Shown one piece after another: positions 18,701-30,002 of a stretch of 64,000 nucleotides of DNA. The DNA comes from Closterium sp. NIES-65 (taxonomy: Eukaryota; Streptophyta; Zygnematophyceae; Desmidiales; Closteriaceae), in assembly GCA_948144175.1 (NCBI GenBank), contig CANXME010000212.1, positions 372,001 to 436,000 on the forward strand, written 5' to 3'. The notes under the pieces are model-generated. The model ran no database searches, was not told the origin of the DNA, and saw only the letters and a list, made by a program, of their open reading frames with translations. Position 1 is the stretch's first letter; the number at the start of each line of letters is the position of its first letter. A program made the position numbers and the translations under genes.

Positions 18701-21127
18701 CTGAAGGGGCAGGACCCTGAGGGGGGAGGGGGTCTACCGGGGGGGGACCTGGCACAAGGAAGAGCCGGGGCGGGGGGAGGGACGGAGTGCGGTAGGGGAA
18801 GAGGCGGTAGTAAGGGACCGACTCGTCAAACGTGACGTCCTGGGAGGACAAAACACGGCGAGAGGTAGGGTGGTAAAACTGCCACCCTGGCGCGTTAGGG
18901 GGGAAGCCAAGGAAGACGCAAGGAGCAGCACGAGGGGACAGCTTGTCCGCAGACAAGTCGCGGACAAACGCCCGAGATCCCCAGACACGGAACGTAGACG
19001 CATCGCCAACCTTCCTCGTCCATAGCAAAGCTGGGGTGAAGGTTAATCTAATGCGCCACGTACCGAACCGCAAACGGCCACTGAAAATGGGGGGCCGCCG
19101 CATGCATCATGGACGTACGAGCGACGTCCATGACCATGCCAATGCGGCGCTCAGCAATCCCATTTTGCTGTGGAGAGTCCGGAAGCGTGAAGGTCTGGCA
19201 GATGCCTCGTGCACGACAGTAGGCTCGCAGAAGGCCAGAGGAGAACTCTCCTTCTGTGTCAGAGTGCAAACGCAGAACAGGAAAGTCCGAGCCGAAGCTC
19301 TGCCTGAGCTGGAGACGAGCTGCGCGGATCCAGTCGATCAACACCTCAGTGACATCACCCTTGCTGCGCAAGGGGAAGACTGTGGTGTAACGCGAGTAGT
19401 CATCGACCACCAGCAGGAAGTAGCGCTCGTGACCCTGTCCACGGACGCGGGCCGGGCCCCACACCTCCACGTTAAGCGTCTGCAGCGGGGCTTCTGTCGG
19501 AGGAAACTGGGAGGAGTGAGGGGCAGCCCGCTGCCGCCCCTTGACACAGGGGACGCAGGTAGGGCCAGGCCTCGGAGGAAGGGGAGGGAGGGACCGGGGA
19601 AGACCAGAGACAAGGAGACGAGAGGCCATGCCTCGAAGACGAAGCAAGGAGGGGTGACCAAGGCGGTGCTTCAAGAGGAGAGTCTCGTGAGACAGGAGGC
19701 GACACGAACAGGGGGCAGACCCAGGACCAGACATGGACGCTGCAGCAAACACCTGACCCGACGCAGCTACCTGACCAGACGCAGTGACTGGAGGAGTCTC
19801 AGTGGTCAGTGTGTACAGGCTCGACCCCGGCCCACGTGTAAACGTGGCCAGATGTCGGCCTGTCCGAGCGTCCATGCAGTGGGTCACCCACTGACTCGCA
19901 GGAGTGAACTGCTGAACCCCCGCATCCTGTAGGTCAGCACCACTCACCAAATTCGTAGAGAACTAGGGGAGGTAAAGACCAGACAGGGTGCCAGAGGGAG
20001 CCACCGGACACGGGAGGATAGTGGAGAAGTGAGCAAGGACAGGACCCCCAGAGGGGTCTGCCAGAGAGACTACAACTGGCCGGCCAAGCGACGTGAGTAT
20101 GGTGCGGTCTTGAAAGAAGGAGCGAGAAGCCCCTGAGTCAAGGGTGAAGGTGTGGGAGGCCGAAGCCGACGCAGTACCTGAGAGAGCAGACTCACCAGCA
20201 CCTGAGGGAGCAAACGCACGAGCACCTAGAGCAGCAACCTTGCTAGCACCTAGAGCAGCAGCCTCACCAGTACCTAGAGCAGCAGTCCCAATGCCCGGGT
20301 CGGGCGGAAAACACCGGTAACAGTCACCCTCATCACTAATAGTCACAGCATACATGGCAGCAAGAATAGCATCAAAGTGAAGGTCAAAGATAGCTACTCC
20401 CGCCCTAGACAGCTCGCCCCAGCGAGGGATCTCAGTGGCCTCAGGGAACCGGTGACGCCAAGCGTCCGTCAGGCGGCCAAAGCAGCGCTGGGTGAAGTGC
20501 GCACCCCCGCACTGCTCACCCGCGCGGTCGCAGGTGCGTAGGACGTAGGTGCACGGACCAGTACCCCCACCCCGCTAGCGTGCAGCGTACCACTCACGGA
20601 GCTGTTGAGGGGGGGGGGGATGTCACGAGTGCGCTGCTGCTGCTGCTGGCGCTGACCACCACCGGAGCGGACCCTCTGCGCAGCGCCACCCCGACTAGCT
20701 CCACCTCCTCCGCCACCGCCTCCTCCTCCGCCGCCACCTCCGCCACCTCCGCCACCTCCGCCACCTCCGCTCCCACCTATGGTAGCATGAGGCGGCTCAG
20801 TGCAGCAGTGGCAGGGGAGGAGTAGCGTGCAACTACAGCGTTGCACAAGGTCTGAGCACTCTTGTACTGACTAAAGTGCGCACGCTCAGAGGTAGGCAGG
20901 TGGCGACACAGAGCAAGACGTGCAGCAGCATCGCGTGTGGCCCACTGTGAGCAAACAGTGGCGTCAGCATCAGCAGCAGGGGCAGGAGAGGCACCAAAAG
21001 TGAGGTCAAAGAGGGAGAGACCGTCTGCCCTATCACACTGTAGGAAAAGCTGCAGGTCATCTACCCAGACGTCAAAGTCAATGGCCCGACCCTCAGCGTC
21101 AAAAGCGAGGACACTAGGGGTAGCCAT
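15730..21127 (-). pseudogene. gag-pol: Gag-Pol polyprotein remnant of copia B
   Basis: ATG at 21127 begins MATPSVLAFDAEG. After about 115 residues (LSRLMLP) roughly 0.5 kb of Gag is deleted at 20777-20785, joining directly to the glycine tract and losing frame. Downstream are the CX13CX3HX4C module, protease LDSGAS (near 20140), integrase HHCC, HSD(TE)GEF and NGIAERR. A short deletion near 19035-19045 loses the frame after RYVAH-stop. The GAEPG repeat lies at about 18360-18650. RT has YVDD near 16705. Stops interrupt at 15772 (CAG to TAG), about 16032 (TGG to TAG), 16875 (CAG to TAG), 17383 (CAG to TAG), about 17847 and about 19962. The final stop is 15730-15732. Many lesions are transitions. 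The copy is non-functional. Confidence 0.92.
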
Positions 21128-22268
21128 GACAGCAGTAGACTAGCAGCGCGAACACCTGGGTAAGGGCAGTGCTGTGACAGAGGCGCTGCTTTTACCGGAC
21201 AGGGCGGCTCAAGCGGCTCGGGGGTTTGGCGGCTCGGCGGCCTTGCGGCTCGGCGGTTCGGCGGCTCGGCGGCTCGGCGGCTCGGCAGCAACTGAGGCTC
21301 GGCGACTCGGCGGCGCTGGCGGCTCGGCGGTACGGCGGCTCGGCAGCCCAGCGACCCGGCGGCTCGGGCGGCTCAGGTGGCGCGGCGGCTCGGGCGGCTC
21401 AGGTGGCTCGGTGGTGACGGCGAGGCCGCGTGGGGACGGCGGCAGGGCTGGTAGAGGCAGCGCCGGGGCAGGGAAGGGTAGCGCCGGGGCCGCAGGGTAG
21501 GCGACGGGGCCAGCAGAGGCGGCGCCGGGGCCGGGAAGGGCGGCGTCGGGGCCGGGAAGGGCGGTGCCGGGGCCGCAGGGGTAGGCCACGGGGCCAGCAG
21601 AGGCGGCGCCGGGGCCGGGAAGGGCGGTGCCGGGGCCGGGAAGGGCTGCGTCGGGACCGCAGGGGTAGGCGACGGGGCCGCAAGATAGGCGCCAGGGCTG
21701 CAGGGTAGGCGAAGGGGCCAGCAAGGTCGGCGACGGGGCCGCAGGGTAGGTGCCGGGGCCGCAGGGTAGGCGCCGGGGCCAGCAGGGTAGGCGACGGGGC
21801 CGCAGGGTAGGCGACGGGGCCGCGAGGGTAGGCGCCAGGGCCGCAAGGGTAGGCGACGGGGCCGCGAGGGCGGCTTGGAGGGGTCGCTAGGGCGGCTCGA
21901 AGAGGCCGCGAGGGCGGCGCGAAAGGGCCACAAGGGCGGCGCAAAAGGGCCGCAAGGGCGGCGCAACGCGACGGGGCCGCGAGGGCGGCGGAACGGGGCC
22001 ACGTGGGCGGCGCGACGAGGCCACAAGGGCGGCGCGACGTGATGGGGCCGCAAGGGCGGCGTGACGGGGTCGCAAGGGCGACTCGACGGGGCCGCTAGGG
22101 ATGCGCGATGCAATAGGGCCGCTAAGGCGGCGCGACGGGGTCGTAAGGGCGGCGCGACGGGGTCGTGAAAGGGGAGCGCGACTCGGGCAGAGGCTGAGCG
22201 CGCTCCGGGCAGGAAAAAAAACGGTGGGCCCTAGGAACAGTTCCCACAGGGGAACCTGCTCTATACCA
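21128..22268 (-). other. GC-rich repeat leader and PBS of copia B
   Basis: 1.1 kb between Gag ATG and 5' LTR. The PBS TGGTATAGAGCAGG abuts the LTR (22255-22268). Tandem arrays include a 'ggctcggcgg'-type unit (about 21215-21420) and a 'ggggccgcagggtaggcgac'-type unit (about 21470-21860), then 'gggccgcaagggcggcgcga' (about 21880-22170). Proline/alanine-rich open frames across it are by-products of the repeats. Confidence 0.75.
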
Positions 22269-22337
22269 TGTGAAATTGAACGAGAATGATTGAACTATGA
22301 AACAGTTGGGTACAAGTCTAACCCTAATTGGGTTGTA
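22269..22337 (-). repeat. 5' LTR of copia B, PBS-proximal part
   Basis: 69 bp ending at TTGTA (22333-22337), the target duplication of element C. Continues at 29944-30002. Confidence 0.92.
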
Positions 22338-22468
22338 TGTGAAACTAACTGAACAGGAATGAATTGACTAAGTCAGAGTTGGGTACAAATACAACCCTAG
22401 CAAACTGTACCCCATATGTGCTACCCCACTATAGCCTACAAACATGCATCAGCTATAATAATCTGACA
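22338..22468 (-). repeat. 3' LTR of copia C (131 bp)
   Basis: Minus strand TGTCAGATTATTATAGC...TTAGTTTCACA; identical to 29808-29938 on inspection. Confidence 0.96.
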
Positions 22469-22677
22469 CACCCCCATAGGCAAAGTGGGGGAGAACAAGG
22501 GGTCACAAGACCAGTCAAACAAAGCAAAGCAAAGCAAGCTCAGGGTGGATCACAAAGTCACCACACAGTCCGAGCACAAGAGCAGGGCCAGAGGCCAGTT
22601 CACATGCAGGAGTACAGACATATATATAAAACTAGACAAGCAGGAGCAGGTATATATATGACAAAGTACAAGTAAAG
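22469..22677 (-). other. 3' UTR and PPT of copia C
   Basis: 209 bp from the pol stop to the 3' LTR. The inverted repeat CCCCCA/TGGGGG (PPT) lies at about 22471-22491, right beside the LTR. TATATATA runs lie at 22619-22626 and 22651-22658. Nearly identical to the H and I equivalents. Confidence 0.75.
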
Positions 22678-25600
22678 TCAAGAAGAGAGCAAGTGAGGCA
22701 AGACAGGTACAAGACCCAGCTGGGTACAAAAGCGCTGATGCTCACAAGGCGCAAGTGCCTTGGTGAACACATCAGCAGTGTTGGCCTCAGAGGCCACGTA
22801 AGCAAGTCGCAACTGACCACGCTGCTGCAGCTCACGAGCAAGGAAGTAGCGGAGAGCAATGTGCTTCGTTCTGTGCTCCAAGCGCTGCTCTCGACACAAG
22901 GCCAGCATGGCCTTGTTGTCTACGTACAGCACTGGAGGAGAACGAGGCGGCTCTCCAAGGTCGGTCAGCAGGTAGGTGAGCCAGCGAAGCTCCTGTGCAG
23001 CCATGGCCCCGGCGTAGATCTCAGCCTCACAACTGGAGCCGAGAACCGAAGACGAGCGAGTAGACCGCCACGAGACAGAACCGGAACCAAGGCTGAAGGT
23101 GTAACCCTGTGACGACCGCTGCGTAGCCTGGTCGTCAGCCCAAGAAGCGTCCGCGTGGCCGGTAAGGACCACTGGACTCCGCCCTCCAAGCACTAGCCCC
23201 ATGCCCGACGTACTGCACAGGTAGCGCAATACCCTCTTCGCTGCAGCCATGTGCTCCGGTCTGTGTCTCCCAGGAGCAACATAGCGTGCAAGAATGCTCA
23301 GAGGGTATGCAAGGTCAGGTCGTGTGCAGGTCATCAGGTACATGAGGCAGCCAACAAGCTCTGCATACGGACCACTCGACTCTACGGACTCATCCGAAGG
23401 CAGAGCTGAGAGTGAGTGGCGAGTAGGCAGAGGAGTGGCCTGAGGCGAGGAGTACGTGAAGCCGAAGCGCTGAAGGACCTGCTGCACCATGTGTGACTGA
23501 GTCAGGGTAATGGTGCGACGTGCTCTGTCCCGAGTGATCTGCAAGCCAAGGTAGCTGCGCAGTTCACCCAGGTCTGTGCACGTGTGTCTCTTCAGCAGCT
23601 CGGACTTCACGTAGGCGAGTCCAGCAGTGTCCGCTGTGGCAAAGACCAAGTCGTCGACGTACACGAGGATGTAGAACGGCGGCAGGGAAGTGTCGGTGCG
23701 AAGAAACAGCGACGGGTCAGCAGTAGAAGGAGCAAACCCAAGAGCCGCAAGCGTAGTCCTCAGTGTGTCGTGCCACTCACGCGGTGCCTGGCGGAGACCG
23801 TAGACTGGCCGTCGGAGGCTCCACTGGGTGCCAGGAGGGAAAGTCCCAGTGAAGCCAGGCGGACGGCGCAGCCAGATCTCCTCGTGCAGGCTACCCTGCA
23901 GGAACGCAGTGCTGAAGTCGAGGGAGTGAAGCTCGTAGTCGCGCTGAGCGGCAATGTGCAGCAGCACCCGAAGAGTGGTCATCTTCGGGGTGGGAGAGAA
24001 GGTCTGAAAGTAGTCAACTCCCTGCCGCTGACTGAAGCCACGAGCCACGTAACGCGCCTTGAAGACAGGCGGGGAGCCCGGCGGCCGCTTCACCCTGAAG
24101 ATCCACATGCCACTGACGATGTTAGCCCCAGGAGGGGGAACCGCGTCAACGTAGGTGCCTGTGGACTTCCAGGAAGCCATCTCTGCATCCATAGCTGCCT
24201 GCCACTGAGAGGAGTAGGGACCCTCTACGGCCTCCGCGTAAGAACGCGGAGTCGGGATGTCTAGTGCATCCGGGTCTCCCTCAGGGGCAAGCAGTACAGA
24301 CGCGAGATGAGGTGAAGCAGCCGCTAGACACTGTAACTCCTCCTGCCTGTCCTCTAGGACGTCCGTGCCAAGGGCACACTCACCCCCGACGGACGGAGGA
24401 CAGGCGGACTCAGACTCAGCGACAAGACGAGCAGCGTAGTCTAGACGACAGCGCGCAGCAAAGTCGACAAGCTCAGTGACAAGGGCAGACGCAGCAGACG
24501 ACTCAAAGGAAGGGTCAGTGACTGCAGTAGCAAGGAGACGCGTGACAGTAGGACTGGCAGCACGAAGAGAGTCCGACTCCGGGTCGGCAAGAGCAGGAAG
24601 AGAGGAAGCAGGAGGAGAAGGCAAAGGGGCACGCAGAGGAGCAGTGGACGGACGCAGTGACATCCGGTGCGTGCCAGGGACAGGAGGAGGACGCTGACGC
24701 GACCCGCGACCACTAGCGCGCTCAGTACGAACAGGCGACGCAGGACGAGACGCAGGCTCACGACGCTCAGTAAGACCTCCAGTCGGACCAGCGTAGGGAG
24801 AAGGAGCAGGCAAAGGGGAGGCAGGCTGTAGCTGTGGCTGTGACCGAACAGGCTGTGGACCCTCTAAGGAAGCAGGAGGAGGTGCAAGACCAAGAACCTG
24901 CTGTAGGAGCGGAACGAAGTATGGTCGAGGCCGCACGGCGACACCAAAAACAGCAGGAACAGCACCAGTCCCCCCGTCAGGAGCACCCACGCCAGCAGCA
25001 CCTCCAGCAGCACCTCCTGAAGCTCCAGAACCCCTAGCAGCAGCACCAGGAGCACTGTCAGTCGGACCACCAGCGGCAGGCTCAGCGCCAACACCCTCAG
25101 CAGCACCAGCTCCAGGAGAACTCTCAGACCGAGCAGCTCCAGCACCCACAGTACGAGCACCGTCGGGACGCGCGGCAGTAGTACCCACTGCAGGCGAAGA
25201 ACCACCAGCACCAGCAGCACGCCTCCAGCGTCTGGTAAACCACTCACGCAGCTCCTGTGAGGAGAGTGGCTCCCGGCGAGACGAAGCACCCCCAGGCTCA
25301 GCACCCCCAGGCTCAGCACCCCCAGGCACAGCACCCCCAGGCTCAACACCCCCAGGCTCAGCACCCCCAGGCACAGCACCCCCAGGCTCAGCACCCCCAG
25401 GCTCAGCACCCCCAGGCTCAGCACCCCCAGGAACAGCACCCCCAGGCTCGACACCTCCAGGCTCAGCACCCTTAGGCACAGTACCCCCAGTCTCAGCACC
25501 CCCAGACCCCGCACCCTCAGGCTCAGCTCCCGCAGCAGCACCAGAGTCACCAGTGACCTCGACAGGCTCGACCGCGTCTACCTGGGACACACCTGAAGGG

Positions 25601-27542
25601 GCAGGACCCTGAGGGGGGAGGGGGACTACCGGGGGGGGGCCTGGTACCAAGAAGAGCGGGGGCGGGGGGAGGGACGGAGTGCGGTAGGGGAAGAGGCGGT
25701 AGTAGGGTACCGACTCGTCGAACGTGACGTCCTGGGAGGACAGAACACGTCGAGAGGTGGGGTGGTAAAACTGCCACCCAGGGGCGTCGGGGGGGAACCC
25801 CAGGAAGACGCAGGGAGAAGCACGAGGGGACAGCTTGTCCGCAAACAGGTCGCGAACAAACGCCCGAGATCCCCAGACCCGGAACGCCGACGCATCGCCA
25901 ACCTTCCCCGTCCACAGCAGGGCTCGGGAGGTCTCTGGTCGAGAGACCCTGGGGTGGAGGTTGATCTGGTGCGCAGCGTACCTGACCGCAAACGGCCACA
26001 GAAAATGGGGAGCAGCCGCATGCATCATGGACGTACGAGCGACGTCCATGACCATGCCAATGCGGCGCTCAGCAATCCCATTCTGCTGTGGTGAGTCCGG
26101 AAGCGTGAAGGTCTGACGGATGCCTCGCACACGACAGTAGGCACTCAGGAGGCCAGAGGAGAACTCTCCGCCTCTGTCCGAGTGCAGACGCAAAACAGGG
26201 AAGTCAGAGCCAAAGCTCCTCCGAAGCTGAAGACGAGCTGCGCGGATCCAGGCGATCAACACCTCAGTGACCTCACCCTTGCTGCGCAAGGGGAAGACTG
26301 TGGTGTAACGCGAGTAGTCGTCAACCACCAGCAGGAAGTAGCGCTCCTGACCCTGTCCACGGACGCGGGCTGGGCCCCACACGTCCATGTGAAGCGTCTG
26401 CAACGGGGCCTCTGTCAGAGGAAACTGGGAGGAGTGAGGGGTAGCACGCTGGCGCCCCTCGACACAGGGGACACAGGCAGGGCCAGGGCCCGGAGGAAGG
26501 GGAGGGAGGGACCGGGGAAGACCAGACACAAGGACCCGCGAGGCCATGCCTCTGAGCCGAAGCAGAGAGGGGTGGCCAAGGCGGTGGTGCCAGAGGAGGG
26601 TCTCGTGAGACAGACGACGACACGAACAGGGGGCAGACTCAGGACCAGACCAGGACGCTGCAGCAAACACCTGACCAGACGAAGGGACTCTACCAGACGC
26701 AGCACCTGGAGGAGAAGCAGTGGTCAGTGTGTACAGGCTCGACCCTGGCCGACGTGTAAACGTAGCCAGGTGACGACCTGTATCCGCCTCCGTACAGTGG
26801 GTCACCCGCTGACGAGCAGGGGTGAACTGGTGGACACCTGCATCCTGGAGGTCAGCACCACTCACCAAGTTCGTCGAGAACGAGGGGAGGTAGAGACCAG
26901 TCAGGGTGCCAGAGGGGGCCGCTGGACACGGGAGGACAGTGGAGAAGCGAGACAGGACAGGTCCCCCAGAGGGGTCAGCCAGGGACACCGCAACCGGCCG
27001 ACTCAGCGGCGTGAGAGTGGTGCGGTCCCTAAAGAAGGAGCGAGACGCTCCAGAGTCAAGGGTGAAGGTGTGAGAGGCCGAAGCCGACACAGTACCTGAG
27101 AGCGCGGACTCACCAGCACCTGAGAGCACAGACGCGTTGGCACCTAGAGCTGCAGCCTCACTAGTACCTGACGCGGCAGTACCAATGCCCGGGTCGGGCG
27201 GGAAACACCGGTAACAGTCATCCTCATCACTACCAGTCACAGCATACATAGCAGAGAGAATAGCATCAAAGTCAAGATCATAAATAGCTACTCCAGCCCT
27301 AGAGAGCTCTCCCCAGCGGGGGATCTCAGCGGCCTCCGGAAACTGCTGACGCCAGGCGTCGGTCAGGCGGCCAAAGCAGCGACGGGCTGTGTGGGCGCCC
27401 CCACACCTCTCCCCCGCACGGTCACCGGTGCGAAGAACGTAGGGGCAGGGACCAAGTGCACCACCGCGCTGACGCTGCAAGTACCACTCACGGAGCTGCT
27501 GAGGGCCGGGGACGGTGCGAGAGCGCTGCTGCTGCTGCTGCG

Positions 27543-27573
<31 letters not shown>

Positions 27574-28668
27574 CTGACCACCCCCAGAGCTGCTCCGCTG
27601 GGACGAGCCACTCCGACCCCCGCCTCCACCGCCACCCCCGCCTCCACCGCCACCCCCGTCTCCACCGCCACCTCCCCCACCAGGACCGTCGCTCCCACCG
27701 CTCCCACCGCCTCCTCCGCCACCACCTCCGCCGCCACCTCCGCCTCCACCGCCACCACTAGTACCTCCACTCCCGCCACCACCCCCACCGCCACTCCCAC
27801 TCCCCCCTCCACCCCCACCGCCTCCTCCACCGCCCCCTCTAGCTCCACCCGCTCCCTTGCCCCCCTTGCCCTTGCCAGAGCGGCGTCTGCCGCTGGGGGC
27901 AGACGCCGCGCCGACCGACTCAAAACCAGCGAGGTCGGCCGCAGCGGCAGAGGCGACAGAGGGCAGCAGGGGGGAAGGACCACACCCCTCAAAGATGGGG
28001 GTGCGAGGGTCACCCCGAGAGGCCCCTACAGCGACAATACTCTTCTCAGCCGCTAGCAGGGACTCCTCAAGGAGGTCGACAGTGAGAATGGTGGGACAGA
28101 CAGAGAGAAACTGGTCCCTAACGACACGAAGGGACTCAGGGAGACGGGTGACGAGAAAGTAGAGAGTGATGTACATGGGAGGAGGGTTCGCAGCGCGGAA
28201 CTCAGCAGGAAGGGCAGCACGGTAGCGGGTGTCACTAGCGCGGAGGTGGGTAACTAGGTCAGCAACAGTGGGAAAGGAAGCGAGGTCAGGGAAGAGAAAC
28301 GGTAGCATGAGGCGGCTAAGGGTAGCGGAGGAAGGGGAGGAGTAGCGTGCAACTACAGCGTCGTACAAGGCCTGAGCGGTCTTGCACTGACTAAAGTGGG
28401 CACGCTCAGAGGAAGGGAGGTGGCGACGCACAGCAAGACGTGCAGCAGCATCGCGGGTCGCCCACTTGGAGCGAGCAGCAGAGTCAGCATCAGCAGGCGG
28501 GGCAGGGACAGCGCCAGAGACAAAGTCAAAGAGAGAGACCTCATCTATCGCATCACACAGTAAGTACAGCTGCAGGTCTTCAATCCAGACGGCAAAGTCA
28601 ATGGCCCTCCCCTCAGCGTCAAAAGTAAGAACATTGGGGGTGGCCATGGTAGCAGCTGAAAGTCTCAC
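22678..28668 (-). CDS. gag-pol: Intact copia Gag-Pol polyprotein (element C)
   Basis: One open frame of 1,996 codons. Paralogues start at MATP(S/N)VL, so Met8 (28647) is the likelier start. Rough order: Gag capsid-like domain (8-230, with [10 protein letters not shown] and [10 protein letters not shown]); a Gly tract (about 245-365) and a Gln run; PQQLREWY (about 395); CX13CX3HX4C zinc-binding-like module (about 410-435); protease LDSGAS, Asp538; HHCC zinc domain (about 690-730); integrase with Asp762 (HMDVWGP), Asp831 (HSDRGG) and Glu867 (AERR), DD35E spacing; GAEPG repeats and Pro-rich linker (about 1045-1420); RT with FSTAFLQG and YVDD (about 1670); RNase H with DASW (about 1838), CEAEIYA (about 1880) and DNKA (about 1915). 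All catalytic residues I can place are present. There is no frameshift or stop between Gag and Pol, so Gag excess would need another mechanism. Products act in cytoplasmic particles; integrase inserts the cDNA in the nucleus. Confidence 0.95.
25287..25530 (-). repeat. 15-bp coding minisatellite (GAEPG) in copia C
   Basis: About 15 tandem copies of a 15-bp unit, GGTGCTGAGCCTGGG on the minus strand, encoding Gly-Ala-Glu-Pro-Gly with variants ([15 protein letters not shown]). It lies between integrase and RT and is probably unstructured. Equivalent arrays of different length occur in A, B, H, I, J and K. Confidence 0.85.
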
Positions 28669-29795
28669 CGGGCTAGGAGAGTCGGCCAGGACAGCAGCAG
28701 GCAGCTCGGGCTGGGTCGGGCGGCTCGGGCGGCTCGGGCGGCTCGGGTAGCTCGGGTACCGGGCGGCTCGGCTGCTGCTGGGCGGCTCGGCTGCTGCTGG
28801 GCGGCTCGGCTGCTGCTGGGCGGCGCGGCTGCTGCTGGGCGGCTCAGCTGCTGCTGGGCGGCTCGGCTGCTGCTGGGCGGCTCGGCTGCTGCTGGGCGGC
28901 TCGGCTGCTGCTGGGCGGCTCGGCTGCTGCTGGGCGGCTCAGCTGCTGCTGGGCGGCTCGGCTGCGGCTGGGCGGCTCGGCTGCTGCTGGGCGGCTCGGC
29001 GGGGCCGTCAGGGTGCAGCTGCGGGGCCGGGGCAGGGGACGGCGGGGCCGTCAGGGTGCAGCGGCGGGGCCGGGACAGGGGACGGCGGAGCCGTCAGGTG
29101 GCGGGCCAGCAGGCGAGGTGGCGAGCCGTCAGGTGAGGCGGCGGGGCCGTCAGGTCAGGTGGCAGGCCAGTAGGTGAGGCGGCGGGGCCGTCAGGTCAGG
29201 TGGCGGGCCAGCGGGTGAGGCGGCGGGCCGTCAGGTGAGGTGGCGGGCCAGCAGGTCAGGCGGCGGGCCGTCAGGTGAGGCGGCGGGGCCGTCAGGTCAG
29301 GTGGCGGGCCAGTAGGTGAGGCGGCGGGCCGTCAGGTGAGGCGGCGGGGCCGTCAGGTAAGGTGGCGGCGGGCCGTCAGGTGAGGCGGCGGGGCCGTCAG
29401 GTAAGGTGGGGGGGGGCCGTCTGGTGAGGTGGCGGGCCAGAAGTCGAGGCGGCGGGCCGTCAGGTGAGGCGGCGGCCGTCAGGTAAGGCGGCTGCGGGGC
29501 CGACAGAGGTGCAGCGGGGGGGGCCTGCTGCATCGACGAAGAGGCCGCGCGGCCGTCTTGAGGGCGGCGCGGCGCGGCAGAGCCGAGAGGGCGGCGCGGC
29601 GCGGCTGTAAGGGCCGCGCGAAGTGGGGCCTGGGCCGCGCGCGCGAAAAAAAATGAGTCGCGCGCGCGACTCTCGGGGCGCCACAAGGGCAGCTCGACGC
29701 GCACCAGGGGGAGCGCGCCTCGGGGAGAATAGGGCGCGCTCCGGGCAGGAAAAAAAATCGTGGGTGGGCCCAAAGAACGGTCCTTAGGAGGGACC
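28669..29795 (-). other. GC-rich tandem-repeat leader of copia C
   Basis: 1.1-kb untranslated region. One array uses a 19-bp unit 'ctgctgctgggcggctcgg' (about 28760-29000, roughly a dozen copies). A second uses 'gccgtcaggtgaggcggcggg'-type units (about 29025-29480). Short A-runs lie near 29646-29653 and 29750-29757. No credible protein-coding region. Confidence 0.75.
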
Positions 29796-29807
29796 CGCTC
29801 TATACCA
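29796..29807 (-). other. Primer-binding site of copia C
   Basis: TGGTATAGAGCG directly after the 5' LTR, a one-base-shorter variant of the initiator-Met site TGGTATCAGAGC. Confidence 0.75.
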
Positions 29808-29938
29808 TGTGAAACTAACTGAACAGGAATGAATTGACTAAGTCAGAGTTGGGTACAAATACAACCCTAGCAAACTGTACCCCATATGTGCTACCCCACT
29901 ATAGCCTACAAACATGCATCAGCTATAATAATCTGACA
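29808..29938 (-). repeat. 5' LTR of copia C (131 bp)
   Basis: Identical to the 3' LTR. The lineage core (TGTAGGCTATAGTGGGG then TATGGGGTACA on the minus strand) lies at 29876-29910. A TATTATAG box is about 10 bp from the LTR start, leaving a U3 of only about 35 bp before the probable start site. Confidence 0.96.
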
Positions 29939-29943
29939 TTGTA

Positions 29944-30002
29944 CCCCTTATGGGCTACCCCACTACAGCCTACACAAAAGTATAAGCTATAATGTTCTAA
30001 TA
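29944..30002 (-). repeat. 5' LTR of copia B, distal part
   Basis: Completes 22269-22337 after removal of element C. The outer end reads TATTAGAAC where the partner has TGTTAGAAC, so the terminal TG has decayed to TA. Bases 29939-29943 are the C target duplication; 30003-30007 are the B duplication ATAAC. Confidence 0.9.

Larger units (their letters stand above)
22338..29938 (-). mobile_element. Copia LTR retrotransposon C (full length, apparently intact)
   Basis: Two 131-bp LTRs (22338-22468, 29808-29938) that I find identical base for base, flanked by TTGTA (22333-22337 and 29939-29943). Complete PBS, leader, open Gag-Pol and PPT. It sits within the 5' LTR of copia B. This is the best candidate in the window for a recently active, autonomous element. 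Confidence 0.97.
15391..30002 (-). mobile_element. Copia LTR retrotransposon B, split by copia C
   Basis: 3' LTR at 15391-15519; 5' LTR at 22269-22337 plus 29944-30002, interrupted by element C. The outer flanks are ATAAC (15386-15390) and ATAAC (30003-30007). B landed in the LTR of gypsy G1. Its LTRs differ by about four substitutions and one indel over 129 bp by eye, so it is moderately old. The interior is decayed. Confidence 0.95.

Noticed and set aside
21209-22113. Long Pro/Ala/Arg-rich open frames over leader regions (also 29297-29773, 33160-34022, 41979-42317)
   Set aside because: Stop-poor because the tandem repeats are GC-rich; no recognisable domain, and both strands are open.
25257-25530. 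Regular short repeats that might suggest a CRISPR array
   Set aside because: 15-bp units without spacers, in frame inside pol, in a eukaryotic retrotransposon context.
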